Shown piece by piece: positions 8,167 through 15,381 of a DNA stretch of 50,935 nt. The translations under genes were made by a program, and so were the position numbers. The stretch covers positions 1 to 50,935 of the forward strand of contig CAJTQU010000015.1 in the NCBI GenBank assembly GCA_910578665.1. Reading direction: 5' to 3'. Each line of letters starts with the position of its first letter. Position 1 is the first letter of the stretch. This DNA is from an uncultured Muribaculaceae bacterium (GTDB taxonomy: Bacteria > Bacteroidota > Bacteroidia > Bacteroidales > Muribaculaceae). The notes beneath the pieces are model-generated. The model was given only the letters and a program-made list of their open reading frames with translations. It ran no database searches and had not been told where the DNA came from.

Positions 8167-8892
8167 TCACACCGAAAGCAACGCAGGGATCTCACTTAGA
8201 CTGAATATGGTGTGGGGATGCGTCTGGGCATCCTCCTCTTCAGTCCATCCCTTGCCCTTAATCCAGAGCACCTGGCAGCCAAGGGATTCTGCGGGACGGA
8301 TATCCTTGCGCAGACTGTCACCCACCACCAACACATTTTCGGCAGGCAGTCCGAGAGCCTCCACACCCATGCCGAAGATGGCAGGGTCTGGTTTCCGCAC
8401 ACCGACCACGGCACTTTCTATTATATCGCGGAAATAGCGCAATAAATCAAAATCAGCAAGCACAGCCTGTACATTGCCGTAAAAATTACTCACCAAAACC
8501 ATTGGAAAGCGCCGAGACAACAACTCGAGAACAGGACGGGCCTGTTCCACACATTCCTTCGCGGCATCATAGCAGATCCGGGCCGTCTGCTCAGCCCACA
8601 AATCCTTACAGCCGGCATCTATCAAACCCGCATCGGCCAGATAGCCCAGCTCAAGCCGCATCTTTATAAGTAGCAAGTCATAAAAGTTATGTTCTGGCAA
8701 TATGTGACGCACACGCGCCAGCTCCCTTTCCGCAAAGACATAGGCATCCCTGAAACTGTCTTTGCCCACCGGCACTCCTGCCTGCATGTAAGCACGCCAT
8801 ATCACCTCGCTCCAATGGTCGCCACGCGAATCAATCGTGCCGCCATAGTCAAATATTATACCTTTGACATCTTTAAAATCAGTATTGTCCAT
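8167..8892 (-). CDS. HAD-superfamily hydrolase, possible inositol-lipid phosphatase
   Basis: A 241-residue HAD hydrolase with a helical cap of subclass I type between motifs I and II. Motif I is DYGGT (D15), so the second Asp of the usual DxDGT, the general acid/base, is Gly17. Motif II is VLVSN (S135), motif III is RKPDP (K167), and motif IV is GDSLRKD (G191-D197). In Bacteroides, inositol-lipid clusters include a HAD-type phosphatase that removes phosphate from phosphatidylinositol phosphate; this gene occupies the same kind of position, so that role is a reasonable inference. The missing Asp leaves activity and substrate open. Its start overlaps the upstream phosphatidyltransferase gene by 14 bp. 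Confidence 0.82.
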   Translation of the reverse strand: MDNTDFKDVKGIIFDYGGTIDSRGDHWSEVIWRAYMQAGVPVGKDSFRDAYVFAERELARVRHILPEHNFYDLLLIKMRLELGYLADAGLIDAGCKDLWAEQTARICYDAAKECVEQARPVLELLSRRFPMVLVSNFYGNVQAVLADFDLLRYFRDIIESAVVGVRKPDPAIFGMGVEALGLPAENVLVVGDSLRKDIRPAESLGCQVLWIKGKGWTEEEDAQTHPHTIFSLSEIPALLSV

Positions 8893-9832
8893 CGCGCAAT
8901 CTTTTGGTATACATACGGCAAATCTTCTCGTGCCGCACCATCATATATATAAGCATAGCGTTAAGCACTGTCAGCTCAAACACGAAATACAGCCACGGCA
9001 TTGCCACAAACAACGATATAAATAACGCGAAACAGCGCGTATTAAACGAGAGCATGTTTGTATATTTGACCAGCGGCAGGCTCGAGGCACGGAAATCAGC
9101 CCGGAAACGAGGTGAAATCGCCCCGTTGCCAAAACGCTCATACAGCGCCCTGCGCAAAGCCTGCATTGCCGGCGTACGACGTTCCTGGGAGACAGTGTAA
9201 TTAATATAGAACGCCATCGTGAGCTTCTCAAAAAAGTCCCTGCCCCAACGTAATGACGCATATTTCTCTTTAAGCGGACCAGAGGAATCCAACTCTGAAC
9301 CCTCTTTGCCATTCACAAAAAACAGATGGAACTGGCGATAGTAGTCTGCCTGCGCCGCCTGCAGCGAATGGCACACACCGGCCACAGAGGCAAGAACCCA
9401 CACTGTCCAGGGATTATCTATAAAGAAATGAGACGTGACACACTCCCTCAGGCAGATACACACATAGATGGAGACAAACCAAAAATCGCCGCTCACGCCG
9501 TCCAGTATACGTCCCAGACGCGAGTACTGGCCCGTAAGGCGCGCCAGCTGGCCGTCGGCAGAGTCAAAAGAATTGGCCCATACCAGCAGCAGCATTCCTG
9601 CCACATTCATCCACAGCGAATCGAAATAAAACATAATGCCGGCCGCGACACCTATAAATATAGAAGCAACCGTGATGACATTAGGCGTTACACCGAGGCG
9701 GCGGCACAACAGCGCCCAGGCAAAACCGATGGGACGGTAGAACACCAGGTCAAACCATTCTTCGGTGTCAGACGACTTTAACGACGCCCTGTATTCAGCC
9801 CTGTATTGCGATAACTTAGATTCTTTTGTCAT
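8879..9832 (-). CDS. CDP-alcohol phosphatidyltransferase, inositol-lipid type (putative)
   Basis: An integral membrane enzyme that transfers a phospho-alcohol group from a CDP-linked donor. The core motif runs from D90: DSADGQLAR, eight residues, G107, RIL, D111, then GVSG and D116. The fourth Asp is therefore one residue later than in the canonical DxxxD ending seen in the PssA encoded at 28993-29694. Several membrane helices surround the motif (about 52-70, 75-88, 115-135, 140-160 and a C-terminal pair near 270-300), and the 317-residue length exceeds simple PgsA-like enzymes, with a soluble segment at about 165-245. Context with inositol phosphate synthase suggests phosphatidylinositol(-phosphate) synthase activity, using CDP-diacylglycerol or a CDP-inositol donor; the sequence does not decide. 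It overlaps both neighbours. Confidence 0.85.
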   Translation of the reverse strand: MTKESKLSQYRAEYRASLKSSDTEEWFDLVFYRPIGFAWALLCRRLGVTPNVITVASIFIGVAAGIMFYFDSLWMNVAGMLLLVWANSFDSADGQLARLTGQYSRLGRILDGVSGDFWFVSIYVCICLRECVTSHFFIDNPWTVWVLASVAGVCHSLQAAQADYYRQFHLFFVNGKEGSELDSSGPLKEKYASLRWGRDFFEKLTMAFYINYTVSQERRTPAMQALRRALYERFGNGAISPRFRADFRASSLPLVKYTNMLSFNTRCFALFISLFVAMPWLYFVFELTVLNAMLIYMMVRHEKICRMYTKRLRDGQY

Positions 9833-10694
9833 TCCTAGCAGCTTTGATAGCGTTTATAATACATTTCGCGATATGCGGCGCAGCTTCGGCCCGGCAAGGG
9901 GCAAAAGAGGGCCAGTCATTCCAGTCTATTATACTTATAGAACCATCTGCAGCCACTATCGCGTCACCACCGTAAATCTTAACATCTGTCACATCGCTGG
10001 CCTTACAGCATATATCGCGCAGATATTCCTCTGAAAACTCTATGCCGCGGCTCTTGCCGTTCACCTCTTCATAACCATATTTACTGTGGCCGGCATCAAA
10101 CGGATAAAACCAATAGAAAAAGTCTGTACCAGCTATACCATAGAATTTGATCAGGTCGCCGGTAAGATGTTTGTTTATCACAGCGCGCTTAATGCCGCGA
10201 TAGAAATATTCCTGCAATACGTCCTGTGCCTCCTCAGGATGGCGGCAATAGCTAACATCCTCCTTGTGCATGGCGTGGAAATCACCCCGTTTAATCCAAC
10301 ACGATGTAAATCCGGCTCGCTTAAGTTCCGGTATCACAGCCTCGTTGGTATTCACAATAAGGCTTTCGGGATAAGGGATCCCGTTGCCTAACAAAAGTCG
10401 GGTCATACGCTCCCGGGTACAGTTTTCTATGCCGTAGCCCGAATTTATGACAAGCACGCCTTCGTCTTCCAGTTGCTGCAACTTGCCTATAGAGGCAGCT
10501 TCACGACACATATTGACCACAACCTGCTCGCCCATGGTGCCGGAACGAAACTGCTCCTCGCTATATACATTAACCAGATACCCCCTCTTGCGCAATTGCT
10601 CGGCGGCGGCATTAAAAATAGCGGCATCATTGCCGATATGGTTAGGGGAATAAGCGCCTGCGCGCATCACTCCGGCAATCTTAGTCACTGACAT
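9816..10694 (-). CDS. ATP-grasp-like protein in the inositol cluster
   Basis: A 292-residue protein that I assign to the ATP-grasp fold from pattern alone. Features include a possible nucleotide-binding Lys in SCWIKRGDF (K135), the segment INKHLTGDLIKFYG (about 174-186), and a C-terminal GGDAIV (242-247) followed by IIDWNDWPSF (255-264). The Asp257 and Asn259 pattern matches the D-x-N metal-binding motif of ATP-grasp ligases and of inositol-trisphosphate 5/6-kinase. It could phosphorylate an inositol species or ligate an amino acid to a headgroup; neither is shown. It begins 5 bp after the nucleotidyltransferase gene and overlaps the phosphatidyltransferase gene by 17 bp, so it is firmly part of this operon. 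I do not recall it from described inositol-lipid clusters. Confidence 0.68.
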   Translation of the reverse strand: MSVTKIAGVMRAGAYSPNHIGNDAAIFNAAAEQLRKRGYLVNVYSEEQFRSGTMGEQVVVNMCREAASIGKLQQLEDEGVLVINSGYGIENCTRERMTRLLLGNGIPYPESLIVNTNEAVIPELKRAGFTSCWIKRGDFHAMHKEDVSYCRHPEEAQDVLQEYFYRGIKRAVINKHLTGDLIKFYGIAGTDFFYWFYPFDAGHSKYGYEEVNGKSRGIEFSEEYLRDICCKASDVTDVKIYGGDAIVAADGSISIIDWNDWPSFAPCRAEAAPHIAKCIINAIKAARNDKRI

Positions 10695-10699
10695 CTTTA

Positions 10700-11410
10700 T
10701 TATTCGTTTAAGAAGGCTTCGGCCGTGGCTATGTCTCCGGCGTGGTCCACATCTACTATCTTATCAAACTCGTAAGCTTTCAGGCGCAATCCAGAGACAA
10801 GCATTTCCCTCTGGAAGTTACGCATACGGCTCACACCGCGCTCCATGCATCCGTCCAGCACTTTGAACGCTTTCTGTGTCAGGCCGTAAATTCCGCCCGA
10901 CACAAGACGCGTGTCAGACTCGGGCTTATCCAGAAAAGCTGTGACAAACCCCTCTTTGTCCGTATCTATATAAAGAGGTTTTTCGTCATCTATAAACGAT
11001 GTCGCCGGCATCATGCCGTCCAGTTCCGGACCGGCCGCTTCAAAAGCGGCAACATAACGGCTGAACTCGCCGGGCCGGAATATGGTGTCTACGGTGGTCA
11101 GTACGAAACGACCATCCCCTTCCATGACACGGCTCAGTTCGTGGAACGAATGCATCGAACTCGGGGTGCTCTTCACCACCAGACGCATAGGCACAGGCAG
11201 TGTCGGCGCCAGACGTTCCAGATATTCGCGGACCTCCGTCATCTGCTCATTGACAATGACAGAGACGCTTTCGGCATTATTATCCAAAAATATATTGATA
11301 AGCCGGCCTATCATCGGCTCACCATTAAGTCCGACAAGCGGTTTGGGCAGAGCCACACCCTCCTGGACAAGGCGGGAACCCTCGCCGGCAGCTATTATTC
11401 CGTAATGCAT
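10700..11410 (-). CDS. NTP-transferase family nucleotidyltransferase
   Basis: A 236-residue sugar-nucleotidyltransferase-like enzyme (GT-A/NTP_transferase fold) that would join a phosphorylated compound to a nucleotide and release pyrophosphate. The signature AAGEGSRL (7-14) followed by LPKPLVGLNGEPMI (about 21-34) is the nucleotide-binding loop; FVLTTVDTIF near the middle holds the usual metal-binding Asp. The substrate is unknown. In this setting an attractive candidate is CTP plus inositol 1-phosphate, as in archaeal di-inositol phosphate synthesis, but glucose-1-phosphate or phosphocholine-type activity cannot be excluded. It lies 68 bp after pdxA and 5 bp before the ATP-grasp gene. Confidence 0.85.
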   Translation of the reverse strand: MHYGIIAAGEGSRLVQEGVALPKPLVGLNGEPMIGRLINIFLDNNAESVSVIVNEQMTEVREYLERLAPTLPVPMRLVVKSTPSSMHSFHELSRVMEGDGRFVLTTVDTIFRPGEFSRYVAAFEAAGPELDGMMPATSFIDDEKPLYIDTDKEGFVTAFLDKPESDTRLVSGGIYGLTQKAFKVLDGCMERGVSRMRNFQREMLVSGLRLKAYEFDKIVDVDHAGDIATAEAFLNE

Positions 11411-11478
11411 AAGTTATTTTTTGAGAGCATATACGGACTGTTTCCCACTAGGCCGTACACGCAGGTTTGTTTCTTGTC

Positions 11479-12603
11479 TTAAATCAGTATTTCGCCAGGA
11501 GCATTATCCGCCTTGGTCAGATCAAGCACCTCGCGGTCACCGCTGCGGTCCACATACTGTTTCTTAAGGGGATTGGACCGAGAGCGTATATAGCGCAGAC
11601 GACGGCGTAATATGTCGATAGCCGTGTATATGGCACATCGCATCGATGCGGCATCGGCCACACCCTGCCCCACTATGTCGTAGCCGGTGCCATGGTCGGG
11701 AGACGTGCGGACAAGGGGCAGACCGGCTGTAAAGTTGACCCCCTCTTCCATCGCAAGCAATTTAAACGGTGCCAGCCCCTGGTCATGATACATGGCGAGT
11801 ATGGCATCAAACCTGGCGTAATTGCCGGATCCGAAAAAACCGTCGGCTGCATATGGGCCGAACGCCATGATTTTACGGTTGTAGGCTTCCTGTATGGCAG
11901 GGGTGATCACATCTCCCTCTTCGGTGCCTATAGCGCCTCCGTCACCTGCATGGGGATTGAGCGAAAGCACTGCTATTTTAGGACGCTCTATGGCAAAATC
12001 CTTGCGCAGCGTGTTATGCAGCGAGCGCAGTTTTTCCACAACACCCTCGGTCGTAACATGTTGCGCCACCTGGCCTATCGGCAGATGCGTCGTGAGCAGG
12101 GCCACGCGCACGGACGGCTGGTCGCACATCAGTATCATGGTAGCCTTATAGCCGTCCCCGAGTTCATTTTCAAAAAACTCGGTATGCCCCGGAAACGGAA
12201 AACCTGCCATCTTCATAGCTTCCTTGTTAATCGGAGCCGTGACTATCACGTCAATATCGCGGTTACGGAATGCCTCGGCCGCTTTTTGCAATGACAGCAG
12301 CGCGGCGGCACCACTCTGCGCGGTAGGGACGCCGGGATCCAGCTTTATCTCCTCATCGGTGATATTCAACAGGTTTACCTCGCCGTCACGTATATCGCGC
12401 ACACTTGATATAACATTATATCTGAAGTCTTCCATACCGCACGCCTTACGCCAATGGGCGGCCACACGCGAGGAACCGAAAATGACCGGAGTACACAAAT
12501 CGGTAAATGTCTCATCGGCCAGAGCCTTCATAATCACCTCATACCCAATGCCGTTGATATCGCCATGCGTGATACCGACCTTAATTTTGCGTTCTTTGCT
12601 CAT
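11479..12603 (-). CDS. pdxA: 4-Hydroxythreonine-4-phosphate dehydrogenase
   Basis: An NAD-dependent dehydrogenase of the DXP-dependent pyridoxal 5'-phosphate pathway. The 374-residue length is slightly above average. Family segments are GITHGDINGIGYEV at the N-terminus, TAPINKEA and FPGHTEFFEN (metal/substrate His), SLNPHAGDGGAIGTEE, and SPDHGTGYDIVGQG with the second metal-binding His. It is first in the leftward operon that continues into the nucleotidyltransferase and inositol-lipid genes, and a consensus promoter lies directly upstream. The co-transcription may be only positional, although PLP is needed by serine palmitoyltransferase in sphingolipid synthesis. Confidence 0.95.
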   Translation of the reverse strand: MSKERKIKVGITHGDINGIGYEVIMKALADETFTDLCTPVIFGSSRVAAHWRKACGMEDFRYNVISSVRDIRDGEVNLLNITDEEIKLDPGVPTAQSGAAALLSLQKAAEAFRNRDIDVIVTAPINKEAMKMAGFPFPGHTEFFENELGDGYKATMILMCDQPSVRVALLTTHLPIGQVAQHVTTEGVVEKLRSLHNTLRKDFAIERPKIAVLSLNPHAGDGGAIGTEEGDVITPAIQEAYNRKIMAFGPYAADGFFGSGNYARFDAILAMYHDQGLAPFKLLAMEEGVNFTAGLPLVRTSPDHGTGYDIVGQGVADAASMRCAIYTAIDILRRRLRYIRSRSNPLKKQYVDRSGDREVLDLTKADNAPGEILI

Positions 12604-12643
12604 GATGCATCATATATTCAGGGCCACACGACCCAATATGCTG

Positions 12644-12674
12644 CGAAATTAGCAAAAAAACACGAACCCACAAA
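12644..12674 (-). promoter_or_regulatory. pdxA operon promoter
   Basis: On the minus strand, TTTG (12671-12674), a 19-nt spacer and TAatTTCG (12644-12651). The leader before the pdxA ATG would be about 36 nt. Confidence 0.65.
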
Positions 12675-12719
12675 ATACACACGTAAATACACGCTATGCC
12701 ACAAGCAAGCGCTACAGCA

Positions 12720-12751
12720 TTTGCCTATACCGCCGGTTTTCTGTAATTTCG
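12720..12751 (+). promoter_or_regulatory. Promoter abutting a small membrane-protein gene
   Basis: TTTG (12720-12723), a 20-nt spacer and TAatTTCG (12744-12751). The -7 box ends only 4 nt before the ATG at 12756, so transcription should start at or next to the A of the start codon. This predicts a leaderless mRNA. Confidence 0.6.
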
Positions 12752-12755
12752 CACC

Positions 12756-13004
12756 ATGTTAACAAGGATAAAACTATTTCTGCGGTCTCTGTCATTTCGC
12801 ACAGGATTGGTCGTACTGTTGCTGTGCGTGCCTTGCTATATACTAAGTTTCGCACAAATGCTGCTTCCGGTAAGCGCGTACACCAAGGGGATATTGTGGT
12901 TCGTCCTCTTCGGGCTTGCAAAAACATTCCAATACGCAGGACTGACAATAATAGGTGTCGAGGGATTCAAGCGTCTGAAGCAGAAACTCAAACGCACGAA
13001 ATAG
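12756..13004 (+). CDS. Small two-helix membrane protein
   Basis: An 82-residue protein with a basic N-terminus, a membrane helix at about 14-36 (FRTGLVVLLLCVPCYILSF), a second hydrophobic stretch at about 42-65, and a Lys/Arg-rich cytoplasmic tail (FKRLKQKLKRTK). I do not recognise a function. A well-formed promoter directly at its start, and its position as the only rightward gene between two leftward groups, argue that it is real. Similar short helical proteins occur in Bacteroidales. Confidence 0.75.
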   Translation: MLTRIKLFLRSLSFRTGLVVLLLCVPCYILSFAQMLLPVSAYTKGILWFVLFGLAKTFQYAGLTIIGVEGFKRLKQKLKRTK

Positions 13005-13033
13005 TCTTTTGCAAAAGACTGCCTGTATAATAA

Positions 13034-13912
13034 TCAGAGGCTGTCTAATGATTTTCGACAGAAAGCATCGATCATTGACCCGGGAGTTATATTGATTATT
13101 CTCACACCCCTACAGACCGCGTATGCCTCTATCTTATGATAAGAACGGAATGCCACATAAAGGCTATAAAGTATGTCATGCAGATGATACCCCTCATACT
13201 CCGTATTTACACGCTTCTGTTCCGAATCGCTGTCCTTATAAAAATGCGGCTGGACACTGACAACCCTGTTATGCTCGTCCACTCCCAGGGTGCGGCTCCA
13301 TGTGTGGTCGGCTCCTGCTATATAAATAGTCTTAAAGCCCTCGCGCATAGCTGTCATTATCGACGGGATAAGCACATTTCGCGGCCGTGGCATGGCCAGT
13401 CCGGCATCATACAGAATATGTGACAGGCAGTCGCACCCTTCGGACGGCGTAAGATTGAAAGTTTTCACCCTGACGCGCGCAGAGGGCCTGACAGCCTCGC
13501 ATGCCTGTTTGTAGCGGACGCACGGCACATACAATGTCATATCATGCTCCACCGAACGCAGATTCCGCCACAGCAAATCCACGTTGGCATCATTGCCGCC
13601 GTCAAAGAAATGGGGATCGGCCAGAACGTAAAAACTGGGAACTAACACACGGAATTCGGGAGCGTTGGCAGCAAAATTGACAGCCATACGTTCCCTACCC
13701 ATGAGAAATTCCATATGATTGTCTATCGCGTCACGCAGACCGGGACCGTTACCCAGAATGACGACCTCAGACGAGGCATCCCGGCGCACTCCCGGTGACG
13801 GACGGCGCGAACGGACTGCCACTTTTGCCAGTGTGGCTGCGGACTCACACAGCCGGGACAGCATACCGGCGATTCTCTCAAGGCTCATACTCATAAGGAT
13901 ACGTCTTTTCAC
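13034..13912 (-). CDS. MptE/DUF115-like Rossmann-fold protein
   Basis: A protein of about 290 residues with a nucleotide-binding-type loop EVVILGNGPGLRDAI (about 49-63), a strand-rich middle (FYVLADPHFFDGG) and the IYIAGADHTWSR segment typical of the DUF115/MptE-like group, which often sits in surface-polysaccharide gene sets. No catalytic role is established for these bacterial members. It overlaps the end of the upstream epimerase gene by 35 bp in the longest form; ATGs at 13894 and 13888 give shorter overlaps and are equally possible starts. It is co-transcribed with that epimerase, which favours a role in modifying a surface glycan. Confidence 0.75.
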   Translation of the reverse strand: MKRRILMSMSLERIAGMLSRLCESAATLAKVAVRSRRPSPGVRRDASSEVVILGNGPGLRDAIDNHMEFLMGRERMAVNFAANAPEFRVLVPSFYVLADPHFFDGGNDANVDLLWRNLRSVEHDMTLYVPCVRYKQACEAVRPSARVRVKTFNLTPSEGCDCLSHILYDAGLAMPRPRNVLIPSIMTAMREGFKTIYIAGADHTWSRTLGVDEHNRVVSVQPHFYKDSDSEQKRVNTEYEGYHLHDILYSLYVAFRSYHKIEAYAVCRGVRIINITPGSMIDAFCRKSLDSL

Positions 13913-14798
13913 GCCGGGCTATCACCTCGACCGTGTCATAAAACCTGATACCGGCGGCCTCGACTATTTTCTTATTAGAATATGTGGCCGACGTGGTCAG
14001 CCGGCGCAGTATATCGTTATTTATACGACGGTGCAAAGGAGGCAGCAGGGCGGAAACCGAAGCCAGCGCCTTCAACGGTGTAGAGGGAACAACCAGCAGA
14101 CGTTTGTCATTAGCAAAATTACAAGCCATAGCATCGGCCAGTTCGGTGATTGTGCGGCAGGCTCCGTCAGTCACATTATACACTCCCTCCATACCGGCGG
14201 TGGCACATATAGCAGAGACCACATCACAAACCATGACAAGGCTGCGTCGGGCATCGTTGCCGCGTATATGGATATATCGTCCCCGTCTCACAGCCTCCGC
14301 CATACGGGCAAGACGGCCGTGCATACCACTACCAGCGATAGGGGCCGGACGAAGCACCACAAGCCTTACGGAATGATGGCCGCACCACTCTTCCACCTCT
14401 TTTTCAGCACGTATCTTCGAACGCGAATAAGGATTATCCGGCCGCATAAAACAGTTTTCATCCACATCTTCTCCTGGATCGTCTCCATAGACCTGAACCG
14501 TGCTCATAAGCGTGAAACAGCGCGGAGGAAATGCCTCAAGAGCATGCAGCAAGCGCTTCGTTCCATGGTTGTTAAGGGCATCAGCACGGTCATAGTCGTC
14601 TGTTCCGGCCAAATGTATGACCATGTCATAACTACGCTCCAGACGGGGTGTGTCCCGCTCCAAATCGCAAACTATGTCGCACCCCGGGGAACGCCCCAGT
14701 GTATGTACGGCGTAACCCTCCAGCATAGGCAGCAGATGTCTGCCCACAAACCCGGTGGCACCCGTAAGCAAAATATGTTTTCTGTCCTTTTTGTTCAT
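13878..14798 (-). CDS. NAD-dependent epimerase/dehydratase family protein
   Basis: A 306-residue extended short-chain dehydrogenase. The Rossmann motif GATGFVG lies near the N-terminus, VIHLAG near 60, the Ser-containing LMSTVQVYG near 100, and the catalytic YSRSK (Tyr and Lys four apart) follows DNPYSRSK. GVYNVTDG late in the protein fits sugar-nucleotide epimerases. It may act on a UDP- or GDP-sugar, but the exact substrate is unclear. The start at MNKKDRK directly precedes the first beta-strand; the longer frame adds 18 unlikely residues. It is followed by the DUF115-like gene. Confidence 0.87.
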   Translation of the reverse strand: MNKKDRKHILLTGATGFVGRHLLPMLEGYAVHTLGRSPGCDIVCDLERDTPRLERSYDMVIHLAGTDDYDRADALNNHGTKRLLHALEAFPPRCFTLMSTVQVYGDDPGEDVDENCFMRPDNPYSRSKIRAEKEVEEWCGHHSVRLVVLRPAPIAGSGMHGRLARMAEAVRRGRYIHIRGNDARRSLVMVCDVVSAICATAGMEGVYNVTDGACRTITELADAMACNFANDKRLLVVPSTPLKALASVSALLPPLHRRINNDILRRLTTSATYSNKKIVEAAGIRFYDTVEVIARREKTYPYEYEP

Positions 14799-14883
14799 TT
14801 TCAAATTATGGCCGCATAAAACTCTGGCATTCCCCAGGCAACATCCTGGCATGACACCGACGTCAGAGGCACGGCGATGAGCA

Positions 14884-14914
14884 CAAAATTAACTCTTTTT
14901 TTCATTCGGGGCAA
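14884..14914 (-). promoter_or_regulatory. Promoter of the epimerase/DUF115-like pair
   Basis: On the minus strand, -33 TTG (14912-14914), a 20-nt spacer and -7 TAatTTTG (14884-14891). Leader of roughly 80 nt. Confidence 0.6.
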
Positions 14915-14956
14915 GATATGCCGTACGATATGTTATGCCAATTGGATTTTTTTTCG

Positions 14957-14964
14957 TACCTTTG
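14957..14964 (+). promoter_or_regulatory. -7 box of the DUF3467/cysS operon
   Basis: TAccTTTG is a perfect -7 element, with no good -33 at the usual distance. The predicted leader before the DUF3467 ATG is about 95 nt. The interval 14799-15063 holds only these divergent promoter elements. Confidence 0.5.
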
Positions 14965-15063
14965 TCGTTGCGTGAAAACAACAGATATACGCCCTACGGG
15001 AACATATACCGGCTGCCTTTCACCAATAATCTGACTTTTAATCATTTAATAAATATCACTACA

Positions 15064-15369
15064 ATGGCAAACAACAACAACGAAAACAAGAACCAGCTCC
15101 AAGTACAGATCAAACCGGAACTCGCTGACGGAAAATATTCAAACCTGGCTATGATCGGCCACGGCCCCAACGAGTTCCTGATCGACTTTATCTTCGCAGC
15201 GCCCGGCATGCCCCAGGCACCGGTTGTAAGCCGTGTAATCATGAGCCCCGAAAATGCCAAGCAGCTCATGTTTGCCCTGACCGACAACGTGCAGAAATAC
15301 GAAAGCACTTTCGGCGAAATCGTACCCAAGCGTCCTAACGGCAACAACGGCAACGCCAACAACAACTAA
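15064..15369 (+). CDS. DUF3467 family protein
   Basis: A 101-residue cytoplasmic protein with a central domain (about 15-82; recognisable LADGKYSNLAMIGHGPNEFLI, then FDF-type FIFAAPG and SRVIMSPENAKQL) flanked by Asn-rich ends. The family is widespread but has no known activity. The ATG at 15064 was chosen because the upstream in-frame sequence contains the -7 box. It lies 12 bp before cysS and is probably the first gene of a long rightward operon. Confidence 0.88.
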   Translation: MANNNNENKNQLQVQIKPELADGKYSNLAMIGHGPNEFLIDFIFAAPGMPQAPVVSRVIMSPENAKQLMFALTDNVQKYESTFGEIVPKRPNGNNGNANNN

Positions 15370-15381
15370 ACCTCCGGCATT

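Noticed and set aside
13719..14819. A 366-codon open frame on the plus strand across the epimerase gene.
   Set aside because: It lies opposite a gene with a Rossmann motif and YxxxK, and its product is Arg/His/Thr-rich without structure.
14935..15063. Longer N-terminus for the DUF3467 protein.
   Set aside because: The extra 43 codons include the TAccTTTG promoter box and would be upstream of the transcription start.
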